Made by a program: the position numbers and the translations under genes. DNA of 11,742 nt from assembly GCA_003648845.1 (NCBI GenBank), contig QMQA01000013.1, positions 1 to 11,742 on the forward strand. Direction: 5' to 3'. This document shows, in pieces, positions 1 through 6,439 of this stretch. Every line of letters begins with the position of its first letter. Position 1 is the stretch's first letter. Below the pieces are notes generated by a model. That model was not told the origin of the DNA. It made no database searches and saw nothing but the letters and a program-made list of their open reading frames with translations. The stretch comes from Candidatus Aerophobota bacterium (GTDB taxonomy: Bacteria > Aerophobota > Aerophobia > Aerophobales > B3-G15).

Positions 1-81
1 ACCGGCAGAGATATCAACTTCTACTTGTACAGGATAAGCCTCTATCCCTAAAAGAGAAAATGTATCTACCCTGGCCAGCAA
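1..81 (-). CDS. comM: YifB/ComM-type Mg-chelatase-like AAA ATPase, N-terminal fragment
   Basis: Only the first 27 codons are present; the gene continues past the left edge. The translation begins MLARVDTFSLLGIEAYPVQV and goes on EVDISAG. This matches the family's N-terminus, which typically reads MLAKV..LLGI.AY.V.VEVDIS.G and belongs to the ribosomal-S5-like fold ahead of the AAA ATPase and Mg-chelatase domains. The start is TTG at 79-81, with AGGGAG at 88-93 six bases upstream; the overlapping ATG at 84-86 is in another frame and soon stops. Members in naturally competent bacteria are helicase-like proteins acting on branched DNA during recombination; elsewhere the role is unsettled. It has its own promoter (113-140). 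The family call is fairly safe despite the short stretch. Confidence 0.8.
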   Translation of the reverse strand, partial: MLARVDTFSLLGIEAYPVQVEVDISAG

Positions 82-112
82 GACATACTCCCTTTTCTCT
101 CGCAGGTAACCC

Positions 113-140
113 AGTATACCAGACCTAAAGTCCCTGTCAA
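113..140 (-). promoter_or_regulatory. Sigma70-type extended -10 promoter of comM
   Basis: On the minus strand TTGACA (135-140) is followed after 16 bp by TATACT (113-118), with TG one base before the -10 (extended -10). The expected start site near 106 leaves a leader of about 25 nt containing the AGGGAG ribosome binding site. The core closely resembles the promoter at 1011-1039. Confidence 0.75.
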
Positions 141-458
141 GAAAGCAAATCGAGACCTCTTACTATTTATACCCGGGCACCTTTTGTTGTTGTATCATAA
201 ACATCTTTTTTTCTTCAGGTTCTTCGCTCAAAACTTTTATTCCTTCCAGACAGTATCGGAAAGAATGTTGAAAAATGCATTGCAAGGCAAACCACAAAAT
301 TTTTGCCCCCCTGGAGACAGGATAAAAAACTACCCCTCCCTTCCCTCAGGCTGTCTCAAAAACAAAGTCAGGATCACCTGTGCATAAATCAAGATCAATT
401 ATTCCAGGAATTTTATCTTTTTATACGGTTCTTCTCCTTCAGGTTTTTCTGAGTAGCT
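141..458. other. Stretch without a convincing gene
   Basis: Between the comM promoter and the 58-aa gene I see no convincing coding sequence; the 67-codon plus-strand frame at 184-387 has no good ribosome binding site and looks like low-complexity translation. Two inverted repeats are present: GGCAAA/TTTGCC at 286-307, and GAGACAG/CTGTCTC arms at about 313-319 and 350-356. Neither is followed by a clear T-run. CTTCAGGTT occurs near 212 and near 436. Nothing else is supported. Confidence 0.4.
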
Positions 459-635
459 TTATCTCACTTTTTCCAGAAGTTCCGCACGGAAAGTTTCAGA
501 CCTGAACATATCGTCTTTTTCAGAGTACCATCTGCACACAACTTTTTTGTCTTCGCCCTCAGTAACATGATCAACAAGCATATAAGGACCCCTAATGGAC
601 GTCACCCTGACGATATCTCCTGTTTTTAATTCCAT
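459..635 (-). CDS. 58-aa DUF2158-like small protein
   Basis: The short frame starts at ATG 633-635, with a perfect GGAGG six bases upstream, and stops at TAA 459-461. The translation opens MELKTGDIVRVTSIRGPYML, continues through VVCRWYSEKDD, and ends FRAELLEKVR. The layout GD-(I/V)-V-x-(L/V)-x-S-x-x-GP-x-M near the N-terminus, a C-x-W-(F/Y) strand in the middle and a final A.LEK fits the DUF2158 (YodC-like) fold, a roughly 55-65-aa SH3-like beta barrel of unknown function; length agrees. No signal peptide or membrane segment. The nearest good leftward promoter is 1011-1039, so it may be transcribed with the broken frame at 712-900. The coding call is confident, the family assignment moderately so. 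Confidence 0.75.
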   Translation of the reverse strand: MELKTGDIVRVTSIRGPYMLVDHVTEGEDKKVVCRWYSEKDDMFRSETFRAELLEKVR

Positions 636-711
636 CTATTACCTCCTTTGTGCTTTATTGGTGAGTTATCCCCTTTGCCCATTGTAAACTCCCGGCTCCC
701 AGCTTGTAAAC

Positions 712-900
712 CTAACACAAAGCTTCCTTTTCTAATTGATACTTCTTCATCACCTCCTCATAATCTAAAATCCCCCCTGTCTTTACTTTTACTCCAACTG
801 CTCTTTTTAGCCTCACTCCAGTCTCATAAACTCATAAACAAGAATCTCACCTGTATCCTTAGCAATCATAGATATTGTAAACCTCACATTTATACACCAT
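712..900 (-). pseudogene. Decayed small protein gene with two frameshifts
   Basis: I do not recognise the family. On the minus strand ATG at 898-900 opens MVYKCEVYNIYDC and stops. One base out of phase the reading continues AKDTGEILVYE, and after an exact 8-bp tandem duplication (CTCATAAA twice, plus strand 823-838) a third frame continues YETGVRLKRAVGVKVKTGG and ILDYEEVMKKYQLEKEALC to TAG at 712-714. Removing one repeat copy fuses the last two frames cleanly; a further one-base change near 866-868 would join the first. The restored product would be about 60 aa, charged, soluble and coding-like in composition. It lies downstream of the promoter at 1011-1039. An internal GAGGAGGTGATG at 742-753 could still initiate a 12-codon peptide. 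Confidence 0.5.
823..838. repeat. 8-bp exact tandem duplication
   Basis: CTCATAAA occurs twice head to tail (823-830 and 831-838). Because 8 is not a multiple of 3 it breaks the minus-strand frame described at 712-900. Confidence 0.85.
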
Positions 901-1010
901 TCTACCAAACTCTCCTGGCGCCTGAGTCTAATTATGTTTCCCTCATTTTATTTTTCTCTCTTTAGCTTTAAGGGCAATGGGTAAACTCCCTCCCCTGGCG
1001 AGTATGGCCC

Positions 1011-1039
1011 AGTATACCAGGATTAAGCCTCCCTGTCAA
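1011..1039 (-). promoter_or_regulatory. Sigma70-type extended -10 promoter at the 3' end of amrS
   Basis: On the minus strand TTGACA (1034-1039) is separated by 17 bp from TATACT (1011-1016), again with TG one base before the -10. The -35 lies within the last codons of amrS and the -10 just after its stop. Transcription would run left through the broken frame at 712-900 to the 58-aa gene. Confidence 0.65.
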
Positions 1040-2075
1040 AGGAAAAATTGCCCACAACCGGAATCTTTTTCTGGCAATCCGGACATCTCTTATCCGGTGA
1101 TAACCTGTATTTAGATATCCCAAATCCGTATCTTTCAATGAGAAGCTGACCGCAAGATGGACAATAGGTATTTTCAAAAGGATGGCCAGGGAAATTACCA
1201 AGGTAAACGTAATTCAATCCCTCTTCCCTGCCAATTTCTCTTGCCTTTTCCAGAACTCTTGCAGAGGTTGCAGGGACATATAATTCTGAGGCAAATTTGT
1301 AAGCCGGATAATAGGCAGTGACATGCCAGGGAGTATCTTCGCCCAGTTCATTTTTGATTCTTCTGGCGATATCTCTTAAACATTCCTCATCATCACTGAC
1401 TCCCGGGATAACCAGAGTAGTTAGCTCCAGCCAAACTTTATTTTCCTTTGCCAATTTTGCATTTCGCCAGATTTTTTCAATGTCTGCCCCGCAATATTTA
1501 GCAACTTTTTCCCTGCCACCTTTAACATCAATATTCATCGCATCTAATCCCTCTTCTATCAAGATTCTCAGAGCCTGCTCAGTCATATATCCGTTGGTGA
1601 CAAAAGTATTATAATAACCTTCTTTCTTAGCCATAGCAAATACATCAAGGGAATATTCAAAAAGCAAAGTGGGTTCATTAAAAGAGATGCTTGTTCCCTG
1701 ACAGTTATATTTTTTCATTAAATGGATGAAATCCCGTGGACTTATCCACTGACCCTTTCCAACCTCCTCAGGCCTTTTACTGATACTATTATTTTGACAC
1801 CAGGGGCAGGTAAAATTACAGGACCAGCTTCCAACTGTCAAGGCCAAACTTCCCGGCCAAAAGTGGAAGAAGGGTTTTTTCTCAATTGGATTAACACTTA
1901 AAGAGGAAATATCTCCATAGACCAGGGTGTAGAGTTTTCCTTTAATGTTTTTCCGGGTCTTACAAAATCCTAACTCACCTTCTGCAACCTGACACTTTCT
2001 CTCGCAGGTTAAACATTTCACTTTTTCGTTAACCTTTTCCTGAAGTAAAGCTTTTCTAACTTTTAGATTATCCAA
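1023..2075 (-). CDS. amrS: AmmeMemoRadiSam system radical SAM enzyme AmrS
   Basis: A 350-residue cytosolic radical SAM enzyme. An N-terminal cysteine cluster (C21, C24, C28, C38, in CLTCERKCQVAEGELGFC) precedes the SAM-binding 4Fe-4S motif C86-x3-C90-x2-C93 (WSCNFTCPWCQNN). A TIM-barrel core follows with SFNEPTL near 131-137 and TFVTNGYM near 157-164. A C-terminal zinc-ribbon-like pair closes the protein: C305/C308 and C331/C334. This order and length are typical of the AmmeMemoRadiSam radical SAM family, related to pyruvate formate-lyase activases. Its partners, AMMECR1 (AmrA) and Memo (AmrB), are absent here. The substrate is unknown to me. The start is TTG at 2073-2075 behind AGGA; no upstream ATG is available. 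Its promoter is at 2193-2221, divergent from the HhH gene. Confidence 0.92.
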   Translation of the reverse strand: MDNLKVRKALLQEKVNEKVKCLTCERKCQVAEGELGFCKTRKNIKGKLYTLVYGDISSLSVNPIEKKPFFHFWPGSLALTVGSWSCNFTCPWCQNNSISKRPEEVGKGQWISPRDFIHLMKKYNCQGTSISFNEPTLLFEYSLDVFAMAKKEGYYNTFVTNGYMTEQALRILIEEGLDAMNIDVKGGREKVAKYCGADIEKIWRNAKLAKENKVWLELTTLVIPGVSDDEECLRDIARRIKNELGEDTPWHVTAYYPAYKFASELYVPATSARVLEKAREIGREEGLNYVYLGNFPGHPFENTYCPSCGQLLIERYGFGISKYRLSPDKRCPDCQKKIPVVGNFSFDREA

Positions 2076-2160
2076 TTTTATTTGTCCTGACTTTTTACAT
2101 TAAAGTCACTCTTTGGCAGAAAGCTACACCACTCTCAAAAGATTCTTTAGCCCAAGATGC

Positions 2161-2189
2161 TTGCAATCTGTGCAGTTTTTGAGTATTAT
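2161..2189 (+). promoter_or_regulatory. Promoter of the HhH DNA-repair-like gene
   Basis: TTGCAA (2161-2166), a 17-bp spacer, then TATTAT (2184-2189). The start near 2196 gives a leader of about 78 nt. The spacer is canonical, the hexamers moderate. Confidence 0.5.
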
Positions 2190-2192
2190 TCA

Positions 2193-2221
2193 ATTGTAGA
2201 ACGTAATCCAAAACAAGACAA
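2193..2221 (-). promoter_or_regulatory. Promoter of amrS
   Basis: On the minus strand TTGTCT (2216-2221), a 17-bp spacer, then TACAAT (2193-2198). The predicted start near 2186 gives a leader of about 110 nt. It overlaps the start region of the divergent promoter at 2161-2189. Confidence 0.6.
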
Positions 2222-2273
2222 TAAAGTCAACTGTATTTTTTAAAGACTGGCAAGGAGTTTGCTCCAGGATAAA

Positions 2274-2975
2274 ATGGAAAAGACAAAATTAATTAATTTA
2301 CTGGTACAAGAACTTGGCAAACTTTACTCCAGCTTGTTGGGTATAAACCTTGCATCCTGCAGGAGTCATGAAATATTTAAATGGTTTCTGGCCTCCATTT
2401 TGTTTGGAGCAAGGATATCTGAACTCATTGCTATAAGAACATATAAAGAATTTGAAAAAAGAAACATTTTATCACCTGAGAAAATCGTGGAGACAGGCTG
2501 GGATCATCTTGTAACAGTTTTGGACGAAGGAGGATACATCAGATACGATTTTAAAACAGCTACTAAACTTCTGGAGGTTGCAAGAAACCTTCTTAAACAA
2601 TACAGGGGTGATTTAAATATCCTGCATTTAAAAGCAGAGAATGCACATGACCTTGAGAAAAAGTTAATGAATCTTGGTAAAGGAATTGGTCAGGTTACAG
2701 TAGCCATTTTCCTGAGGGAGCTAAGAGGTATATGGGAAAAAGCGGATCCACTCCCTACAACTTTAACAATAGATTCTGCCAGGAGGTTAGGATTTACAAA
2801 GGAAAATAGTGGTAAGCAGGTTCTGCGCGATTTAAAATCTGCATGGAATAAATCCAACCTGAAAGGCAAAGATTTTCCCCACTTTGAAACAGCCCTTCTT
2901 AGATTAGAAAAAAACTGGTGTCGAAAGAAAAAGTGCAGGCAATGCTCTTTTTCCTCCTGGTGCCAGAAACAGTAA
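2274..2975 (+). CDS. HhH-GPD-like DNA glycosylase homologue with C-terminal Fe-S-type loop
   Basis: A 233-residue, mostly helical protein. Residues 33-60 resemble the first core helices of endonuclease III, LGKGIGQVTVAIF (134-146) looks like the helix-hairpin-helix, and TIDSARRLGF (165-174) aligns with the segment carrying the catalytic Asp (D167). The C-terminus holds C216-x4-C221-x2-C224-x5-C230, very like the C-x6-C-x2-C-x5-C 4Fe-4S loop of Nth/MutY but two residues shorter in the first spacing. The Nth lysine nucleophile position appears to be V141, so any activity would be monofunctional glycosylase-like, or the protein only binds DNA. ATG 2274 is chosen because AGGA lies four bases upstream. 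A TTG at 2259 (five extra residues) sits only one base from AAGGAG (2252-2257), which itself lies in a GGAG/CTCC inverted repeat. It converges on the GYD gene with four bases between. Confidence 0.75.
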   Translation: MEKTKLINLLVQELGKLYSSLLGINLASCRSHEIFKWFLASILFGARISELIAIRTYKEFEKRNILSPEKIVETGWDHLVTVLDEGGYIRYDFKTATKLLEVARNLLKQYRGDLNILHLKAENAHDLEKKLMNLGKGIGQVTVAIFLRELRGIWEKADPLPTTLTIDSARRLGFTKENSGKQVLRDLKSAWNKSNLKGKDFPHFETALLRLEKNWCRKKKCRQCSFSSWCQKQ

Positions 2976-2979
2976 AAGG

Positions 2980-3267
2980 TTACTCTTTCAAGGCCTGGAT
3001 GAACTCATCAATGGGCACAGCAGCTAAAGTCATAGTCTGAACAGTTCCTCTGGAGCCCAGTTCAACTGCCACTTTGGAGATAACCTTATCATCCGGAGCA
3101 TCCAGAACATTCACAAAATCATAAGGACCCAGGACAGCATATTGCTGCAGTATTTTAACCCCCATTTTCTCCACTTCTTGATTAACTTCTTTTATTCTTT
3201 CCGGTTTTTCTTTCAGAGTTTTTCTTCCCTCGCTGGTTAAGGTTGTAAACATCAAATAAATACCCAT
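2980..3267 (-). CDS. GYD-domain protein
   Basis: A 95-residue cytosolic protein that fits the GYD family (PF08734) over its full length. The opening MGIYLMFTTLTSEGRKTLKE is typical, as are KEVNQEVEKMG (26-36), YAVLGPYDFVNVLDAPDD (residues 43-60, containing the GxYD signature), VAVELGSRGTVQT and the final IDEFIQAL. The fold is a small ferredoxin-like alpha/beta barrel-type domain; no biochemical role is firmly established. ATG 3265-3267 follows GGGGGTGAT at good spacing. A 43-codon hydrophobic frame ends 15 bases upstream on the same strand, and the pair lies downstream of the promoter at 3667-3695 and the terminator-like hairpin at 3481-3506. Confidence 0.9.
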   Translation of the reverse strand: MGIYLMFTTLTSEGRKTLKEKPERIKEVNQEVEKMGVKILQQYAVLGPYDFVNVLDAPDDKVISKVAVELGSRGTVQTMTLAAVPIDEFIQALKE

Positions 3268-3282
3268 TTAATCACCCCCTTT

Positions 3283-3414
3283 TTAAAAAATTAATCTCAA
3301 AACACCAACAAAACTTGCCAGTACCACAGCCACTCCCGGTATATCTTCAATTATCCTCCCGGGCTTAATCTTAACCAACTGAAAAACAGGTGCAATTATC
3401 ACTCCTACTATCAT
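3283..3414 (-). CDS. 43-aa hydrophobic small ORF upstream of the GYD gene
   Basis: ATG 3412-3414 to TAA 3283-3285 encodes MIVGVIIAPVFQLVKIKPGR, then a short loop (IIEDIPG), a second hydrophobic stretch (VAVVLASFVGVL) and a basic LRLIF end. Two membrane segments with a positively charged turn are plausible. The frame stays open upstream to a stop about 27 bases before the ATG. GGAGGGGG lies some 14 bases before the ATG, which is too far for a normal ribosome binding site, so initiation is uncertain. I do not recognise a family. Its stop is 15 bases before the GYD start, so the two would be co-transcribed. It could be a genuine small protein, the tail of a decayed gene, or chance. Confidence 0.4.
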   Translation of the reverse strand: MIVGVIIAPVFQLVKIKPGRIIEDIPGVAVVLASFVGVLRLIF

Positions 3415-3480
3415 GATTATTTTGAAGACCCCCTCCGGATGTTACCACATCTAATATGAGACAGCCCTATCAAAAATAGC

Positions 3481-3506
3481 AAAAAAAAGAAGGTACCTTC
3501 TCTCCC
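3481..3506 (-). terminator. Terminator-like hairpin in the GYD leader
   Basis: On the minus strand AGAAG-GTAC-CTTCT (3488-3501) is followed directly by eight T residues. The five-pair stem is short, so strength is uncertain. It lies about 170 nt downstream of the promoter at 3667-3695 and before the GYD unit, where an attenuator or the end of a small RNA would sit. Confidence 0.5.
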
Positions 3507-3666
3507 ATGCTAAAGCAACTATGAGGGGGGAGCTGTTTTTGCGCCCGGTGGACTTCAGCTTACTTAAAACTTTTTTCGCCCGGAGTAACTGGAGGTAACC
3601 TTTGAGCCTAACTGGACTTGGAGTCTATCATTCTAAATATCTAAATATACCAAGGATTCTTTTTCA

Positions 3667-3695
3667 ACAATATCAACTTTTTGCAAGTATGTCAA
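3667..3695 (-). promoter_or_regulatory. Strong promoter after ftsH, reading toward the GYD unit
   Basis: On the minus strand TTGACA (3690-3695), a 17-bp spacer, then TATTGT (3667-3672). Start expected near 3660. It separates the GYD transcription unit from ftsH. Confidence 0.7.
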
Positions 3696-3722
3696 CCACC
3701 CCGTTCTCCTTCATACGCTACT

Positions 3723-5519
3723 CTATTTCAGGACTTTCCTGAGCTCATCACCCTCCAAAACTTCTTTTTTCAACAGCAGAGAAGATAGTTTATGCAGCTT
3801 ATCTTTTTTTCTCTCAAGTATATCTTTAGCCTTTTGATAAGCCTGATTAATTATTCTTTTCACTTCCTCATCTATCTCTATGGCTGTTTTTTCACTGTAT
3901 TCGCTCCTGTTCATAAGACCATCTGTTTTTAAAAAAGTTAAATCCCCTCCCCTTCCAAAAGTTATAGGGCCAAGTGTCTCACTCATTCCATAATTAACCA
4001 CCATTTTACGAGCAATATCAGTTGCCCTTTGAAGGTCATTCTGGGCACCGGTTGAAATCTCTTTAAAGACTATCTCTTCGGCTGCTCTTCCCCCCAGAAG
4101 AACACACAATTTCTCAATTAGCTCTCCTTTGGTCATCAAATATCGATCTTCTGTTGGAAGCTGTAGAGTGTAACCCAGAGCACTGATACCTCTGGGGATG
4201 ATGGAAACCCGATGGACTCGTTCAGCAGTTGGTAAACTCTCTGCCACTATAGCATGACCTGACTCATGACAGGCTACAATTTCTCTTTCTTTTTTATTTA
4301 TTATCCTGTTTTTCTTCTCCAGTCCTGCTAAAATCCTGTCAATAGCTTCTTCAAACTCTTCCATCCCAACCTCTTGTTTGCCCTTTCTTGCTGCAAGAAG
4401 GGCAGCCTCATTAACTACATTCGCAAGATCTGCCCCCACAAAGCCAGCAGTTCTTCCAGCAATTACCTTCAGGTCAACATCCTTGCCCAGTTTTACTTTT
4501 TTTGTATGAACTTTCAGAATTTCCTCCCTCCCCTTAATATCCGGTCTGTCAACAAGAATCTGTCTATCAAAACGTCCCGGTCTCAAAAGGGCCGGGTCTA
4601 AAATCTCGGGCCTGTTTGTAGCAGCCATGATTATAACACCCCTCTTTGTATCAAAACCGTCCATCTCCACAAGAAGTTGATTCAAAGTCTGTTCCCGTTC
4701 ATCATTAATTGAGGGACCTAAACCTCTTGCTTTCCCAACAGCATCCAGCTCATCAATAAAAACAATACAGGGAGCTTTTTCCATCGCCTGGGTAAATAAA
4801 TCTCTTACCCTTGCTGCTCCTACTCCAACAAACATTTCCACAAAAGAGGACCCACTTATGTAAAAGAAAGGAACTTTTGCCTCTCCAGCCACAGCTCTTG
4901 CCAGGAGAGTCTTTCCTGTCCCAGGTGGACCAACCAGAAGCACTCCCTTGGGAAGCTTTCCTCCTAATTGTTGAAATCTTTGTGGAGCTTTTAAAAACTC
5001 AACAATCTCTTTAAGTTCTTCTTTGGCCTCATCAACTCCTGCTACGTCTTCAAAAGTGACCTTCACATCAGTCTCAGCATAGAGCTTTGCTCCACTTTTA
5101 CCGAAAGTCATAACTCCTGTCCCAGGCCCTATTTTCCTGAAGAGAAAAGCCCATATAAAGAAAAACAGAACGAGAGGCAAAACCCAGGAGAAAACTTCTT
5201 TTGCCCAGGGGCTCTCGTATACCCCCGTATACTCAACCTTATATTTATCCAGCTCTTTGATTAGTTCCGGATCATCTACTGGTGTTGTTATAAACAGTTT
5301 AATCTTTTCTTCACCTTTGGGAAAAGCTTTAATAATATTTTCACCAATTATTACACTTTTTATCCTTTCCTCCCTTACAAGCTGTTTAAAAGTGCTGTAG
5401 GGAATTTGTTCTGTCTTAACAGATGGAAAGATTAGCTGGATGATAAAAATCTGGATAAGTATCATCATGAAAAATACAAAAATAATATAAATTATAGAAA
5501 ATTTAGTCCTTGGTCTCAT
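3723..5519 (-). CDS. ftsH: ATP-dependent zinc metalloprotease FtsH
   Basis: A 598-residue membrane-anchored AAA protease that degrades misfolded membrane proteins and short-lived regulators as a hexamer. Two membrane segments (about 9-31 and 108-127) flank an extracytoplasmic domain. The AAA module carries Walker A GPPGTGKT (197-204), the pore motif FVEMFVG (226-232), Walker [10 protein letters not shown] (251-259) and the second region of homology with [10 protein letters not shown] (311-320). The zinc protease motif is HESGH at 418-422, where HEAGH is usual, with the third ligand probably D495 in [11 protein letters not shown]. The C-terminal tail is short, so overall length is slightly below the common 610-650. 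ATG 5517-5519 follows AAAGGAG. It is last in a leftward cluster, 45 bases after the nitrilase-family gene. No terminator is evident downstream. Confidence 0.98.
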   Translation of the reverse strand: MRPRTKFSIIYIIFVFFMMILIQIFIIQLIFPSVKTEQIPYSTFKQLVREERIKSVIIGENIIKAFPKGEEKIKLFITTPVDDPELIKELDKYKVEYTGVYESPWAKEVFSWVLPLVLFFFIWAFLFRKIGPGTGVMTFGKSGAKLYAETDVKVTFEDVAGVDEAKEELKEIVEFLKAPQRFQQLGGKLPKGVLLVGPPGTGKTLLARAVAGEAKVPFFYISGSSFVEMFVGVGAARVRDLFTQAMEKAPCIVFIDELDAVGKARGLGPSINDEREQTLNQLLVEMDGFDTKRGVIIMAATNRPEILDPALLRPGRFDRQILVDRPDIKGREEILKVHTKKVKLGKDVDLKVIAGRTAGFVGADLANVVNEAALLAARKGKQEVGMEEFEEAIDRILAGLEKKNRIINKKEREIVACHESGHAIVAESLPTAERVHRVSIIPRGISALGYTLQLPTEDRYLMTKGELIEKLCVLLGGRAAEEIVFKEISTGAQNDLQRATDIARKMVVNYGMSETLGPITFGRGGDLTFLKTDGLMNRSEYSEKTAIEIDEEVKRIINQAYQKAKDILERKKDKLHKLSSLLLKKEVLEGDELRKVLK

Positions 5520-5564
5520 TTTCCAGATCTCCTTTTATAATTTTATTGTGCTCCTTTAACAAAA

Positions 5565-6404
5565 CTAAAAGTTAAAAATATCTTTTCTTATATGAGAGAG
5601 GGAGGGCAAATTCTTCCTGACTTCCTGTTGATAGGACAGGTCCACCTCGGCAAAAATTACACATTCTTTTTCTGGAGCCTTGGTCAGAATTGTTCCCCAG
5701 GGATCCACCACCATACTTTTTCCCCAGAACCTGTGACCTTCGGTGTCTTTCCCAATCTGATTGGGAGCAATTACATAAAACTGGTTCTCTACAGCTTTTG
5801 CCCTTACCAGAATCTCCCAATGGTCTTTACCGGTTTGAAGGGTAAAAGCTGAAGGAATAAAAACAACCTGAACCCCTTCCCTGGCTAATTTTCTATAAAG
5901 CTCGGGGAACCGAAGGTCGTAACATATACTAAGACCAAAAAAGGCCAGGGAAGTTTTTACACAAACAACCTCATTCCCCGCAGTTATGAGTTCTGACTCA
6001 CGCAATATGGATCCATCAGGTAATGTAACATCAAAAAGGTGAAGTTTTCTGTATTTTGCAATAATTTCCCCCTCAGGATTTAAAAAAACACTGGTGTTGC
6101 AGAAGATATTTTTGCCTTTCTCATAGGATTTCTCCAGTATGCTGCCACAAAGAAGATAAATGTTAAACTTTTTTGCCAGATCTTTTAAGCGATTTATGGT
6201 TGGGCCGGGAATAGGTTCTGCATTTTCCCTTTTCTGGTTAAGTTTACCTGAAAAATTAAACATCTCTGGTAGAACAACAACCCTGGCTTTCTCTTTGGCA
6301 GCATAAATGATAAACTCCTCTGCTTTTTTAAGATTAACCTCCTTGTTGTTGATAGAGACCATCTGAACTGCAGCTACTTTAAATACCTTATCATCTACAT
6401 CCAT
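5565..6404 (-). CDS. Nitrilase-superfamily carbon-nitrogen hydrolase
   Basis: A 279-residue cytosolic amidohydrolase of the C-N hydrolase superfamily with the full Glu-Lys-Cys triad: E47 in VVVLPEMFNF, K120 in KYRKLHLFD and C161 in GLSICYDLRFPELYR. The RFPELYR stretch after the cysteine is characteristic of the Nit1/Nit2-like branch, which includes deaminated-glutathione amidase and omega-amidase. Removal of an amide from a small 2-oxo-acid-like metabolite is therefore likely, but the substrate is not determined by sequence. Length is typical. ATG 6402-6404 follows AAGGAG at seven bases. It starts 35 bases after the isomerase-like gene and ends 45 bases before ftsH, so it is probably the middle gene of a three-gene transcript. 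Confidence 0.93.
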   Translation of the reverse strand: MDVDDKVFKVAAVQMVSINNKEVNLKKAEEFIIYAAKEKARVVVLPEMFNFSGKLNQKRENAEPIPGPTINRLKDLAKKFNIYLLCGSILEKSYEKGKNIFCNTSVFLNPEGEIIAKYRKLHLFDVTLPDGSILRESELITAGNEVVCVKTSLAFFGLSICYDLRFPELYRKLAREGVQVVFIPSAFTLQTGKDHWEILVRAKAVENQFYVIAPNQIGKDTEGHRFWGKSMVVDPWGTILTKAPEKECVIFAEVDLSYQQEVRKNLPSLSHIRKDIFNF

Positions 6405-6439
6405 TTTTATACTCCTTAATAATGCACCTTATAAGCCAT

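Larger units (their letters stand above)
3415..3722. other. Leader or remnant region between ftsH and the GYD unit
   Basis: It holds a strong leftward promoter and a terminator-like hairpin (listed separately). On the minus strand further short pairings are possible: AGCTG/CAGCT around 3531-3560, CTCCC/GGGAG between about 3502 and 3532, and GATGT-GGTA-ACATC near 3438-3451. CCAGTTA occurs twice and CCGGGCG twice. On the plus strand a 25-codon frame at 3521-3598 (MRGELFLRPVDFSLLKTFFA then RSNWR) is extended upstream without a stop to 3455. It reads like protein but has no ribosome binding site. I cannot assign a known riboswitch class or element. Confidence 0.4.

Noticed and set aside
348..362. 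GGCTGTCTCA here and, inverted, near 3456-3465, resembling insertion-sequence ends
   Set aside because: The shared stretch is only about 10 bp, with no transposase fragment, paired terminal repeats or target-site duplication.
184..387. 67-codon plus-strand frame
   Set aside because: No good ribosome binding site, low-complexity composition and no family resemblance.
648..965. 105-codon plus-strand frame
   Set aside because: It is the antisense of the decayed small gene at 712-900 and reads as serine/leucine-rich low-complexity sequence with no ribosome binding site.
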